The notes: a model not told the origin generated them from the letters alone. A stretch of 35,278 nucleotides of DNA from an uncultured Eubacteriales bacterium (GCA_900553295.1 USCR01000008.1:1-35278); one strand, 5' to 3'. Shown: positions 18,212 to 27,131, counted from the stretch's first letter. Numbers and translations are program-made.

Positions 18212-18242
18212 TTCTCACTGCTGAAATGCGAAGGAGATACGC

Positions 18243-19880
18243 ATGGTTATTACGGACTTTTTGGAGCGGAACGCAAGGCTGTACGGTTCCGAAGTGGCCT
18301 TGGTGGAGATCAATCCCTCGGAGGAGCGGGATGCCGCCGTTACCTGGCGGGATTTCAGCCTGATTGAAAACGCGCGGCCCGATGCGCCCTACCGGCGGGA
18401 AATGACCTGGCGGGACTTTGACCGCAAGGCCAACCGCTTTGCCAATCTGCTGCTGAGCCGCGGCCTTTCCCGGGGGACCAAGGTGGGCATTCTGCTGATG
18501 AATTGCCTGGAGTGGTTACCCCTGTATTTTGGTATCCTCAAGGCGGGCTGCATTGCCGTGCCCATGAACTTCCGCTATTCCAGCGATGAAATTGCCTATT
18601 GCCTGGGCCTGGCCGATGTGGAAGTGCTGGTTTTCGGGCCGGAGTTCGTAACCCGCATGGACCCCATCATGGACCGGATTCCCGGCGTTAAGATGCTGTT
18701 TTTCGTGGGCCGGGAGGTTCCTGCTTATGCCGAGGATTGCTGCCGGCTGGTGACGTTTTGCTCTTCCAGCGCGCCGCCCGTGGCCCTTACGGACGATGAC
18801 GACGCGGCCATCTATTTTTCCTCCGGTACCACGGGCTTTCCCAAGGCCATCCTGCACAAGCACCGTTCCCTCATCAGTGCTTGCATGACGGAACAGCATC
18901 ATCATGGGCAAACCCGCAGCGACGTGTTCCTGTGCATTCCGCCCCTGTACCATACCGGCGCGAAAATGCACTGGTTTGGCAGCCTGGTTTCCGCCAGCAA
19001 GGCGGTGCTGCTGCGGGGCGTGAAACCCGAGTGGATACTTCGCGCCGTGACGGAGGAAAAGTGCACCATTGTATGGTTGCTGGTGCCCTGGTGCCAGGAT
19101 CTGCTGGAGGCCATCGAAACGGGACGGATCAACCTGAGCCACTACTACTTGGATCAGTGGCGGTTGATGCACATCGGCGCGCAACCGGTTCCGCCCAGCA
19201 TGATCCACCGGTGGCTGAAAATCTTCCCGCACCATCAGTACGATACCAACTACGGCCTTTCCGAATCCATTGGTCCCGGCTGCGTCCACCTGGGGGTGGA
19301 GAATATTGCCAAAGTGGGCGCCATCGGCAAACCCGGCTATGGATGGCAGGCGCGCATTGTGGATGAGCACGGCCATGACGTGGCCGGGGACGAGGTGGGC
19401 GAGCTCATCGTGAAGGGTCCCGGGGTGATGGTCTGCTATTATAAGAATCCTCTAGCCACCGCGGAGGTGCTGAAGGATGGCTGGCTGTACACTGGCGACA
19501 TGGCCCGCAGCGATGCGGACGGCTTCATCTATCTGGTGGACCGAAAGAAGGACGTTATCATCACTGGCGGCGAAAACCTCTATCCTGTGCAGATCGAGGA
19601 TTTCCTCCGCCATAATCCCAAGGTGCATGATGTGGCCGTGATCGGCCTGCCGGACAAGCGCCTGGGGGAAATCGCCGCGGCCATTATCCAGGTTGCCGAC
19701 GGGGAGACATGCACTGAGGAAGAGATCAACGCTTTCTGCCGGGAACTGCCGCGGTATAAGCGTCCCCGGAAGATCATTTTTGATCAGGTGCCCAGAAATC
19801 CCACCGGCAAGATTGAAAAGCCGCTGCTTCGTGAAAAGTACCGCAGCGACCGCCTGGTGGAGGCGCAAACCACCCACTGA
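18243..19880 (+). CDS. AMP-forming acyl-CoA synthetase (class I adenylate-forming enzyme)
   Basis: The 545-residue enzyme activates a carboxylic acid with ATP and then CoA. Motifs in order are YFSSGTTGFPKAILHKH (P-loop-like, about residues 190-206), YGLSES, DGWLYTGDMA, KKDVIITGGENLYP and the catalytic Lys in NPTGKIEKPL. An unusual N-terminal segment holds two copies of TWRDF about 21 residues apart. The substrate cannot be read from sequence, but the neighbours (IorAB, PaaK, ACT) point to an aryl or branched acid. GAAGGAGA lies before the ATG. It is the first gene of a six-gene plus-strand cluster and has a terminator-like hairpin directly upstream. Confidence 0.92.
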   Translation: MVITDFLERNARLYGSEVALVEINPSEERDAAVTWRDFSLIENARPDAPYRREMTWRDFDRKANRFANLLLSRGLSRGTKVGILLMNCLEWLPLYFGILKAGCIAVPMNFRYSSDEIAYCLGLADVEVLVFGPEFVTRMDPIMDRIPGVKMLFFVGREVPAYAEDCCRLVTFCSSSAPPVALTDDDDAAIYFSSGTTGFPKAILHKHRSLISACMTEQHHHGQTRSDVFLCIPPLYHTGAKMHWFGSLVSASKAVLLRGVKPEWILRAVTEEKCTIVWLLVPWCQDLLEAIETGRINLSHYYLDQWRLMHIGAQPVPPSMIHRWLKIFPHHQYDTNYGLSESIGPGCVHLGVENIAKVGAIGKPGYGWQARIVDEHGHDVAGDEVGELIVKGPGVMVCYYKNPLATAEVLKDGWLYTGDMARSDADGFIYLVDRKKDVIITGGENLYPVQIEDFLRHNPKVHDVAVIGLPDKRLGEIAAAIIQVADGETCTEEEINAFCRELPRYKRPRKIIFDQVPRNPTGKIEKPLLREKYRSDRLVEAQTTH

Positions 19881-19923
19881 TCCACAGTCCACAAATACAA
19901 ATGGAAAGACAGGGGGATGACCC

Positions 19924-21477
19924 ATGCCCGACCTGCTGATCAAGCTCTCCATGCTGGCCGTGTTCTTTGGCGTTATGATTTACATTGGCCTATACTGCCG
20001 CCGCCACACCACCGATGTGAACGGCTTTGTCCTGGGAGGACGGTCGGTCGGCCCGTGGCTGACGGCCTTTGCCTATGGCACCAGCTATTTTTCCGCGGTG
20101 GTCTTTGTGGGCTATGCGGGTCAGTTTGGTTGGAAATATGGCATCGCGGCCACATGGGCCGGTATTGGCAATGCCATCCTGGGGTCACTGCTGGCCTGGG
20201 CTGTTCTGGGCCGCCGGACACGGGTTATGACCCAGCACCTGAACAGCGCCACCATGCCGCAGTTTTTTGCCGCCCGCTTTCAGAGCCGGGGGATGAAGCT
20301 GGCGTCCTCCGCCATTATCTTCGTGTTTCTGATTCCCTATACCGCTTCCCTGTACAATGGGTTAAGCCGCCTGTTCGGCATGGCTTTCCATATTGATTAT
20401 TCCGTGTGCGTCATGGTCATGGCGGTGCTCACGGGCGTTTATGTGATTGCCGGGGGCTATATGGCCACGGCCATCAATGACTTCATCCAGGGCATCATTA
20501 TGATCGTGGGCATTGTGACCGTGATTGCCGCGGTGCTCAAGGGGCAAGGCGGGTTTCTGGCAGCGCTGGACAGCCTGGCAAAGGTCTCTGACCCGGCGGT
20601 ATCCGACACACCGGGGGTGTTTGCCTCTTTCTTTGGCCCGGACCCCGTGGGCCTGCTGGGCGTGGTGCTGCTGACGAGCCTGGGTACCTGGGGCCTTCCG
20701 CAAATGGTGCAGAAGTTCTACGCCATCCGCAGCGAGAAGGCCATTGACAAGGGCATGATAATCTCCACGCTCTTTGCGGTGGTGGTGGCGGGGGGATGCT
20801 ACTTCCTGGGCGGCTTCGGCCGGCTGTTTTCCACGCCGGAGCTGGTGGCGGCCAATGGGTATGATTCCATCGTGCCCACCATGCTGGAGGGGCTTTCCAC
20901 GGTGCTGATCGCGGTGGTGGTGGTGCTGGTGCTCTCCGCCTCCATGTCCACCCTGTCCTCGCTGGTGCTGGCCTCCAGCTCCACCTTGACGCTGGACTTC
21001 ATCAAGGATACAATGATTCAGGACATGGACGAAAAGCGGCAGATTCTCACCATGCGGTTGTTGATTGTGGTGTTCATTGCCATTTCCGTGGTGTTGGCCC
21101 TGATTCAGTATGCCTCCAACGTAACCTTCATCGCGCAGCTCATGGGCGTGAGCTGGGGCGCGCTGGCCGGCGCCTTCCTGGCGCCGTTCCTGTACGGCTT
21201 GTACTGGAAACGCGCCACCAAAGCCGCCTGCATGGTCAACTTTGCCTTTTCCACAGCGGTTATGCTGGCAAACATTTTTATGCCTTCCAGCTTTCCCGCT
21301 ATACTCCAGTCGCCTATCAACGCCGGTGCGTTCTGCATGCTTGCCGGGTTGGTGCTTGTCCCGGCGGTCAGCCTGCTTACGCGGCCGCCGCAGCCGCAGC
21401 ATGTGCGGGAGGTTTTCGCCTGCTACGACCGGACGGTGGTTGTCACGGTCAAGGACTCCATTGGCGACCAGACCTAA
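19924..21477 (+). CDS. Sodium/solute symporter (SSS family)
   Basis: The 517-residue protein is a multi-pass membrane carrier of the SSS family. The family shows in NGFVLGGRSVGPWLTAFAYG (start of the transport core), YVIAGGYMATAINDFIQG (the SSS signature region) and GTWGLPQMVQKFYAIRS. Relatives move proline, pantothenate, acetate or other acids with Na+. Here it probably imports the acid that the flanking CoA ligases activate; this is inference from context. The gap to the synthetase is about 43 bases with AGGGGGATG as ribosome site, and iorA follows 18 bases downstream. The end of the protein is a short cytoplasmic tail (RPPQPQHVREVFACYDRT). Confidence 0.93.
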   Translation: MPDLLIKLSMLAVFFGVMIYIGLYCRRHTTDVNGFVLGGRSVGPWLTAFAYGTSYFSAVVFVGYAGQFGWKYGIAATWAGIGNAILGSLLAWAVLGRRTRVMTQHLNSATMPQFFAARFQSRGMKLASSAIIFVFLIPYTASLYNGLSRLFGMAFHIDYSVCVMVMAVLTGVYVIAGGYMATAINDFIQGIIMIVGIVTVIAAVLKGQGGFLAALDSLAKVSDPAVSDTPGVFASFFGPDPVGLLGVVLLTSLGTWGLPQMVQKFYAIRSEKAIDKGMIISTLFAVVVAGGCYFLGGFGRLFSTPELVAANGYDSIVPTMLEGLSTVLIAVVVVLVLSASMSTLSSLVLASSSTLTLDFIKDTMIQDMDEKRQILTMRLLIVVFIAISVVLALIQYASNVTFIAQLMGVSWGALAGAFLAPFLYGLYWKRATKAACMVNFAFSTAVMLANIFMPSSFPAILQSPINAGAFCMLAGLVLVPAVSLLTRPPQPQHVREVFACYDRTVVVTVKDSIGDQT

Positions 21478-21495
21478 ACAAAGGAGGAATCTTCC

Positions 21496-23238
21496 ATGAA
21501 AACGCTGATGCTGGGCAACGAGGCCGTTGCCCGCGGCCTCTATGAGGCCGGTTGCAGCTTTGTCTCCAGCTATCCCGGCACACCCAGTACCGAGATCACC
21601 GAGGCTGCGGCCAAATATCCGGAAATTTATGCCGAGTGGGCGCCCAATGAAAAGGTGGCCATGGAGTCGGCCTTCGGGGCCTGCCTGGCCGGACAACGCA
21701 GCTTCTGCGGCATGAAGCACGTGGGATTGAACGTGGCCGCCGATCCCCTGTTCACCATTGCCTATACCGGTGTGAATGCCGGCATGATTATCGGCGTGGC
21801 CGACGACGCAGGCATGCATTCGTCCCAGAACGAGCAGGATTCCCGCCATTACGCCAAAGCGGCCAAGGTTCCCATGCTGGAGCCCGCGGATTCCGCCGAA
21901 GGCCTGGCCTTCGCCAAGCTGGCCTATGAGCTTTCCGAGCAGTTCGATACGCCGGTGCTGCTGAAAATGTGCACCCGGGTTTCCCACTCCCAGAGCGTGG
22001 TGGAGCCCGGCCAGCGGATCATGCCGCCGGAAAAGCCCTATGAGAAGAACGGCGCCAAGTATATCATGATGCCCGGCAACGCCAAGCGCCGCCATCCCCT
22101 GGTGGAGAAGCGCACCGCGGACCTTATCGCCTGGGCGGAAACCGCGCCGGTCAACCGCCTGGAGGAGGGGACCGACCATCAGATCGGCATTATCACCGCG
22201 TCCACCAGCTACCAGTACGTGAAGGAAGCCTGCGGCGACCGGTATCCCGTGCTGAAGCTGGGCATGACCTGGCCCCTGCCGGAGCGGAAGATTCGCGACT
22301 TTGCCGCCAGCGTGGAACAGCTGGTGGTGGTGGAGGAGCTGGATGGCTTTATTGAGGAGCACTGCCGGAATCTGGGCCTGCATCCCGTGGGGAAGGAGCG
22401 CTTCTCCTGCATTGATGAGCTGAGCCAGAACCTAGTGGCAGAGCAGCTTGGCATGCCCCACACCGTGGGCATGAAGCTGGAGGAGACTATTCCGGCTCGT
22501 CCTCCGGTCATGTGCGCGGGATGTCCCCATCGCGGACTTTTCTACACCCTGGCAAAAAACAAGCTGACGGTGCTGGGGGACATTGGGTGCTATACCCTGG
22601 GGGCCGTGCCGCCCCTGGCCGCCATTGATACCACCATCTGCATGGGCGCGTCCGTTTCCGGCCTCCATGGTTTCCTCAAGGCGGGGGGCCCTGGCGCCCA
22701 GGGCAAGACCGTGGCTGTCATCGGCGACTCCACCTTCATGCATTCGGGCATTACGGGCCTGGTGAACATCGCCTATAACGAGTCCAATGCCACGGTGATT
22801 ATTCTGGATAATTCCATTACCGGTATGACCGGCCACCAGCAGAACCCCACCACCGGTTTCAACCTCAAGGGCGATCCCTGCACAAAGATTGACCTGGAGA
22901 GCCTGTGCCGCAGCGTGGGTATCCGCCGGGTACGAGTGGTGGACCCTTATGATTTGGCTCAATGCGACGCGGCGGTCAAGGAAGAGCTGGCTGCCGATGA
23001 GCCGTCGGTGATTATTTCCCGCCGGCCCTGCGCGCTGCTGAAATATGTCAAGCACAAGAAGCCCCTGGTGGTGGATGCGGACAAGTGCAGGAGCTGCAAA
23101 ATGTGCATGAAGATCGGCTGTCCGGCCATTTCCATGACCAGCGGCAAAGCGGAGATTGACAACACCCTCTGCACCGGCTGCGGCGTATGCGAGCAGCTTT
23201 GCAAATTCGACGCTCTGCACGCGCCCAAGGAGGACTGA
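21496..23238 (+). CDS. iorA: Indolepyruvate:ferredoxin oxidoreductase, alpha subunit
   Basis: The 580-residue subunit carries the TPP site and the clusters. The N-terminal half has the pyruvate-oxidoreductase core (SYPGTPSTEITEAA, EWAPNEKVAMESAFGA). The TPP-binding region is GDSTFMHSGITGLVNIAYN with GDIGCYTLGAVPPL. Two 4Fe-4S motifs end the chain: CRSCKMCMKIGCP and CTGCGVCEQLC. With IorB it interconverts aryl pyruvates plus CoA with aryl-acetyl-CoA, CO2 and reduced ferredoxin. The direction in vivo may be oxidation of aromatic amino acids or reductive carboxylation for their synthesis. AAGGAGG lies before the ATG, 18 bases after the symporter; iorB follows after two bases. Confidence 0.97.
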   Translation: MKTLMLGNEAVARGLYEAGCSFVSSYPGTPSTEITEAAAKYPEIYAEWAPNEKVAMESAFGACLAGQRSFCGMKHVGLNVAADPLFTIAYTGVNAGMIIGVADDAGMHSSQNEQDSRHYAKAAKVPMLEPADSAEGLAFAKLAYELSEQFDTPVLLKMCTRVSHSQSVVEPGQRIMPPEKPYEKNGAKYIMMPGNAKRRHPLVEKRTADLIAWAETAPVNRLEEGTDHQIGIITASTSYQYVKEACGDRYPVLKLGMTWPLPERKIRDFAASVEQLVVVEELDGFIEEHCRNLGLHPVGKERFSCIDELSQNLVAEQLGMPHTVGMKLEETIPARPPVMCAGCPHRGLFYTLAKNKLTVLGDIGCYTLGAVPPLAAIDTTICMGASVSGLHGFLKAGGPGAQGKTVAVIGDSTFMHSGITGLVNIAYNESNATVIILDNSITGMTGHQQNPTTGFNLKGDPCTKIDLESLCRSVGIRRVRVVDPYDLAQCDAAVKEELAADEPSVIISRRPCALLKYVKHKKPLVVDADKCRSCKMCMKIGCPAISMTSGKAEIDNTLCTGCGVCEQLCKFDALHAPKED

Positions 23239-23240
23239 AC

Positions 23241-23813
23241 ATGGAGACGAAAAACATCATGATCGTCGGTGTGGGCGGGCAGGGAAGCCTGCTGGCTTCC
23301 AAGCTGCTGGGCCGTCTGCTGCTGACCAAGGGCTATGACATCAAGGTTTCCGAGGTACACGGAATGAGCCAGCGCGGCGGCAGCGTGGTTACCTACGTCC
23401 GCTTTGGCGACAAGGTATACTCCCCGGTGATTGACAAGGGCGAGGCGGACTTCATCGTTTCCTTTGAGCTGCTGGAGGGCGCCCGCTGGACCGAATATCT
23501 GAAGCCCGGCGGAAAGATCGTGGTCAATACCCAGAAGATCAACCCCATGCCCGTCATTACCGGAGCCACGGCGTACCCGGAAAACCTGGTGGAGAAAATG
23601 CAGGCTGCCGGCCTGGACGTGGATGCCTTTGACGCGCTGAAACTGGCGGAGGAGGCAGGCTCATCCAAGGCGGTAAACATCGTGCTCATGGGGCATCTGT
23701 CCAACTACTTTAGCTTTACCCAGGAGGAATGGCTATCGGCGCTGGAGCAGAGCGTTCCGGCCAAATACCTGGAGCTGAACCGCAAAGCCTTTACCCTGGG
23801 CCGCAACGGCTAA
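23241..23813 (+). CDS. iorB: Indolepyruvate:ferredoxin oxidoreductase, beta subunit
   Basis: The 190-residue subunit is the gamma-domain-like part of the 2-oxo acid oxidoreductase family: IMIVGVGGQGSLLASKLLGR at the start, then VSEVHGMSQRGGSVVTYVRFG, both signature blocks. It partners IorA. Start ATG 23241 lies two bases after the iorA stop with AAGGAGG just before, so the subunits are coupled; an in-frame extension to 23187 would overlap the ferredoxin end of iorA and has no homology. Length fits IorB. Confidence 0.96.
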   Translation: METKNIMIVGVGGQGSLLASKLLGRLLLTKGYDIKVSEVHGMSQRGGSVVTYVRFGDKVYSPVIDKGEADFIVSFELLEGARWTEYLKPGGKIVVNTQKINPMPVITGATAYPENLVEKMQAAGLDVDAFDALKLAEEAGSSKAVNIVLMGHLSNYFSFTQEEWLSALEQSVPAKYLELNRKAFTLGRNG

Positions 23814-23873
23814 CCTTTCCCACACGCTTACTCTACCGCCTTCCAGGCGGGTTCGAAAGGAACTGGAACGACC

Positions 23874-25175
23874 ATGGAACGCTATTATCAGCCCGAAATC
23901 GAGTGCGCCAGCCGGGAGCAGATTCTCGCCTGGCAAAACGAACGCCTGCTCAAACAGGTGCGCAACGTATGGGACAACGTCCCCTACTATCGCAAAAAGA
24001 TGGAAGCCAAGGGTGTGACCCCCGAGGACATCAAGAGCGTGGATGATCTGTACAAGCTGCCCTTTGTCACCAAGGACGATCTGCGGGAAAGCTATCCCTA
24101 TGGGCTGGTGGCCCGGCCGCTGCGGGATTGCGTCCGCATCCAGTCCACCTCCGGCACCACGGGCAAGCGCGTGGTGGCATTCTACACCCAGCATGACATT
24201 GACCTGTGGGAAGACTGCTGCGCACGGGCCATTGTGGCCGCGGGCGGCACCAATGAGGATGTATGTCAGGTGAGCTACGGCTACGGCCTGTTCACCGGCG
24301 GCCCTGGCTTGAACGGCGGAAGCCACAAGGTAGGCTGCCTGACGATTCCCACTTCTTCGGGCAATACGGAGCGGCAGATCATGTTTATCCGTGATCTGAA
24401 TGCCACCATTCTTTGCTGCACGCCGTCCTATGCCGCCTATATTGGCGAGACCATGAAGGAAATGGGGCTTACGCCTGAACAGATTCCCCTGAAGGCGGGT
24501 ATTTTCGGCGCCGAGGCCTGGAGCGAGGAAATGCGGCAGGATATCCAGAATACCCTGGGCATCAAGGCCTATGACATTTACGGGCTGACGGAGCTGTCCG
24601 GCCCGGGCGTGAGCTTTGAGTGCTCCGAGCAAACGGGCATGCATATCAACGAGGATCACTTCATTGCGGAGATCATCGATCCCAACACCGGGGAGGTTCT
24701 GCCCGAGGGGACCCAGGGCGAGCTGGTTTTCACTTCCCTGACCAAGGAGGCGTTCCCCCTGCTGCGCTATCGCACCCGCGATATTTGCGTACTCACCCGC
24801 AAAAAGTGCTCCTGTGGACGTACCTTTGTGAAGATGAGCAAACCCCGTGGCCGCAGCGACGATATGCTCATTGTCAAGGGCGTTAATGTATTCCCGTCCC
24901 AGATTGAGACGGTGCTCCTGGAGCAGGGCTATCAGGCTAATTACCAGATTCTGGTGGACCGCGTCAACAACACGGATACCCTGGAGGTTATGGTGGAGAT
25001 GACGCCGGAGAACTTCTCCGACAACCTGGGCAAGATTACCGAAATGGAGAAGAATCTGGTGGCCGCGCTGAAAGCCATGCTGGGCATCTACGCCAAGGTA
25101 CGCCTGGTGGCGCCCAAGACCATTGCCCGCAGTGAGGGCAAGGCCGTCCGCGTCATTGACAAGCGCAAAATTTAA
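23874..25175 (+). CDS. paaK: Phenylacetate-CoA ligase
   Basis: The 433-residue enzyme belongs to the PaaK branch of AMP-forming ligases. Blocks are NVPYYRKKM near the start, IQSTSGTTGKRVVAFYT (ATP site), YDIYGLTELSGPGVSFEC, LRYRTRDICVL and a C-terminal DDMLIVKGVNVFPSQIE. It joins arylacetates such as phenylacetate or indoleacetate to CoA. The Cys-rich LTRKKCSCGRTFVKMS stretch is typical of the family. It follows iorB by about 60 bases and precedes the ACT gene by 12, so all are probably one transcript. The pairing iorAB-paaK-ACT recurs in anaerobes (established family knowledge); CoA ligation of exogenous aryl acids feeding IorAB is the inferred function. Confidence 0.95.
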   Translation: MERYYQPEIECASREQILAWQNERLLKQVRNVWDNVPYYRKKMEAKGVTPEDIKSVDDLYKLPFVTKDDLRESYPYGLVARPLRDCVRIQSTSGTTGKRVVAFYTQHDIDLWEDCCARAIVAAGGTNEDVCQVSYGYGLFTGGPGLNGGSHKVGCLTIPTSSGNTERQIMFIRDLNATILCCTPSYAAYIGETMKEMGLTPEQIPLKAGIFGAEAWSEEMRQDIQNTLGIKAYDIYGLTELSGPGVSFECSEQTGMHINEDHFIAEIIDPNTGEVLPEGTQGELVFTSLTKEAFPLLRYRTRDICVLTRKKCSCGRTFVKMSKPRGRSDDMLIVKGVNVFPSQIETVLLEQGYQANYQILVDRVNNTDTLEVMVEMTPENFSDNLGKITEMEKNLVAALKAMLGIYAKVRLVAPKTIARSEGKAVRVIDKRKI

Positions 25176-25187
25176 GGAGGCGAGCGT

Positions 25188-25622
25188 ATGACCGTTTATC
25201 AGATTTCCGTATTTCTGGAAAATCGCGCCGGACAGCTGGCTGAAATCGCCAAGATCCTAGGGGATAACGGCATCGACATGCGGGCCATTTCCATCGCCGA
25301 AACCACGGACTACGGTGTGCTGCGGCTGATTGTGGATCAACCCCAAAAGACCACGTCCATCCTGCTGCAGCGTGGCTTCATCCTGTCCATGACCCCGGTG
25401 CTGGTGGTGGCCGTGCAGGATCAGCCCGGTGGACTTGCGCCAATTTTGCAGCTGATTGCGGAAGGCAGCATTGACATAGAATACATGTATTCCCTGTTTA
25501 CGCACAAGGACGGCAAGGCCTACATGGTGTTCCGCGTTTCAGATGAGGAAAAGTTTACTGCCTTGCTGGCGCAGCATGGCATTGCCATGGTTGCGGGCGA
25601 GGAACTGGGCATTCAGGACTAA
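25188..25622 (+). CDS. Tandem ACT-domain protein
   Basis: The 144-residue protein consists of two ACT domains and no enzyme: residues about 1-68 (QISVFLENRAGQLAEIAKIL) and about 70-140 (VVAVQDQPGGLAPILQLIAE). ACT domains bind amino acids and mediate feedback. Alone beside paaK and iorAB it could sense an aromatic amino acid and control the flux of the cluster; this is inference. GGAGG lies before the ATG, 12 bases after paaK. A perfect GC hairpin follows, with no U-tract. Confidence 0.92.
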   Translation: MTVYQISVFLENRAGQLAEIAKILGDNGIDMRAISIAETTDYGVLRLIVDQPQKTTSILLQRGFILSMTPVLVVAVQDQPGGLAPILQLIAEGSIDIEYMYSLFTHKDGKAYMVFRVSDEEKFTALLAQHGIAMVAGEELGIQD

Positions 25623-25648
25623 GACTTGCATGGAAAGAAAACAACCAC

Positions 25649-25679
25649 TCGGGGTGGCTGCAATCCGCAGCCACCCCGA
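25649..25679 (+). terminator. Perfect 13-bp stem-loop after the aryl-acid cluster
   Basis: TCGGGGTGGCTGC (25649-25661) pairs with GCAGCCACCCCGA (25667-25679) around a five-base loop. No T-run follows, so termination may be weak or the stem may protect the mRNA 3' end. Confidence 0.6.
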
Positions 25680-26019
25680 ACTGCATGGATGCCTACGGGG
25701 AAAATGCCCACTTTTCTCCAAGGGAGATTTATCAATGGCTTTTTCGCATCCCGGACCTCTTAATATAAGCAGTCCACAATGGCCGAATACTCCGCGCTGC
25801 CCGCTTGTAAAGCAGGGCATTGCTGTGGCAGCTGAAACACTGCTCACGTTGAAAGCACATAAACGACACAGGCGGCACATCCCAGGCGTCCTTGCGCAAC
25901 GCCGATGATATGTTGTATAATTGCTTTCAGATAAGCGCGCTGCACGAAGGAAGCCGTCCCAACGGGGGACTGATTGGGGCAAACTCTGAAGGCTAAAGGC
26001 AGCAGAACAGGAGCCACCT
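25680..26019. other. Intergenic region before the HD-domain gene
   Basis: It holds a weak promoter (see 25892-25921) and a 57-codon frame at 25735-25908 with a fair AAGGGAG site. That frame has no recognisable product and its codon use looks random, so it was not called. No RNA gene was recognised. Confidence 0.4.
25892..25921 (+). promoter_or_regulatory. Candidate promoter of the HD-domain gene
   Basis: A perfect TATAAT (25916-25921) with a weak TTGCGC 18 bases upstream, about 98 bases before the ATG. Confidence 0.45.
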
Positions 26020-26523
26020 ATGAACTACACAGAGATGCTGGATCTCATCACGGAAAAAATGATGTACTTCAATCAAAACGATCCGAAGCGCATTCAGCAT
26101 TTTATCAAGGTACACCGATTTGCGCAACTCATTGGGCGAAAGGAACATCTGGACGCCCATACGCAGTTTGTTACCGAATGCGCGGCACTGGTTCACGATA
26201 TCGGCATTCGGCCAGCAGAGGAAAAATATGGCCACTGCACGGGAAAATTGCAGGAACAGGAAGGCCCCACGTATGCCCGCAGAATGCTGGAGAACTTATC
26301 CCTGGATGCGGCGGACATTGAACGGGTCTGTTATCTGGTTGCCCATCACCACACATATACCGATATGGATGGCATAGACTATCAAATTCTGGTGGAAGCA
26401 GACTTCCTGGTGAATTTTTACGAGGATGGTCTGAGCACGGAAGCAATTCAGTCAGCAATGGAAAAAATCTTTCGTACAGACGCAGGCAAGGCCCTTTGCA
26501 GAATTTCCTATATAAAGGACTGA
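26020..26523 (+). CDS. HD-domain phosphohydrolase
   Basis: The 167-residue protein is a single HD domain. Metal-binding residues are visible as His in RIQHFIKVHRFAQLI, His-Asp in AALVHDIGI, the double His in YLVAHHHTYTD, and Asp in ILVEADFLVNFYED. HD enzymes remove phosphate from nucleotides, including alarmones; the substrate is not readable. ATG follows CAGGAG. Flanked by a weak promoter upstream and a strong terminator downstream, it is probably a single-gene unit. Confidence 0.9.
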   Translation: MNYTEMLDLITEKMMYFNQNDPKRIQHFIKVHRFAQLIGRKEHLDAHTQFVTECAALVHDIGIRPAEEKYGHCTGKLQEQEGPTYARRMLENLSLDAADIERVCYLVAHHHTYTDMDGIDYQILVEADFLVNFYEDGLSTEAIQSAMEKIFRTDAGKALCRISYIKD

Positions 26524-26544
26524 AAGGACCAGTGCTTGGCCCCC

Positions 26545-26598
26545 ATACGCATGCCGGCTGTGAAACCATCGTTGCGGTAGACCGGCATGCGTATTTTT
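26545..26598 (+). terminator. Terminator after the HD-domain gene
   Basis: ATACGCATGCCGG (26545-26557) pairs perfectly with CCGGCATGCGTAT (26582-26594), followed by TTTTT. The loop is large (24 bases). Confidence 0.8.
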
Positions 26599-26978
26599 CC
26601 CCCCTTCCGGGTATACGTTCAAGCGGGACCTATGCGCTGACGCATGCCCACTGCTTGAGCTGTCACTTGTTTACTTTCTCTTGGAAGTTGCATAATGCTC
26701 CATTTGCAATACGCTTGGGCGGAAATCCCAAACGGTTAGTCCGATGCTCCTTTCATCTCGGACATGATTTGCTGCTTTCGTTGGAATGGGAGCACCGTGA
26801 TTCCATTCTACACAAGGGAGCCTTGACAACCATTCTTCGCTTTTTTTGAAGTGGTGAAAAAAACTTCTGCTGCCAAGCAGCACAGCAGGGAACTCTTATA
26901 TAATTGCCAGTCTTGATGGCCTAAAGCATTGACGGATGACCCCTTCCGCGAAAATTTTCCGGACAGGGGGTGCTTTTT
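26599..26978. other. Non-coding stretch before the sigma-factor locus
   Basis: About 380 bases without a credible gene. It has a TATAAT at 26899-26904 and an imperfect hairpin (ACCCCTTCCG against CGGACAGGGGGT, 26939-26971) followed by GCTTTTTAT, which may be a terminator or may mask the ribosome site of the small frame at 26979. Confidence 0.45.
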
Positions 26979-27131
26979 ATGCATATGTGGAACCATTTCA
27001 GGAACACAAAGGGATCATTTTTTATGGAGCAAGAATGCTGCCGGAAGAACCAATGCCAGTTTCCATGTAGACAGCCGGGTGTGCTTTGCTCGGCCCTGAA
27101 GGTTTGCCTTCTACTGGGCAAACAGGTATAA
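26979..27131 (+). CDS. Possible small Cys-rich peptide
   Basis: A 50-residue frame (MHMWNHFRNTKGSFFMEQEC...) with six cysteines. It has a plausible AGGGGG ribosome site about eight bases upstream and a TATAAT at 26899-26904. The cysteines cluster as ECCRKNQCQFPC and again downstream. Its stop codon falls within the -10 of the sigma-factor promoter. I do not recognise it. It could be a peptide or a chance frame; the upstream hairpin would cover its ribosome site. Confidence 0.3.
   Translation: MHMWNHFRNTKGSFFMEQECCRKNQCQFPCRQPGVLCSALKVCLLLGKQV

Noticed and set aside
25735..25908. A 57-codon frame (MAFSHPGPLNISSPQW...) with an AAGGGAG site
   Set aside because: No recognisable product, random-looking codon use and a basic, low-information C-terminus; kept only as a note in the gap entry.
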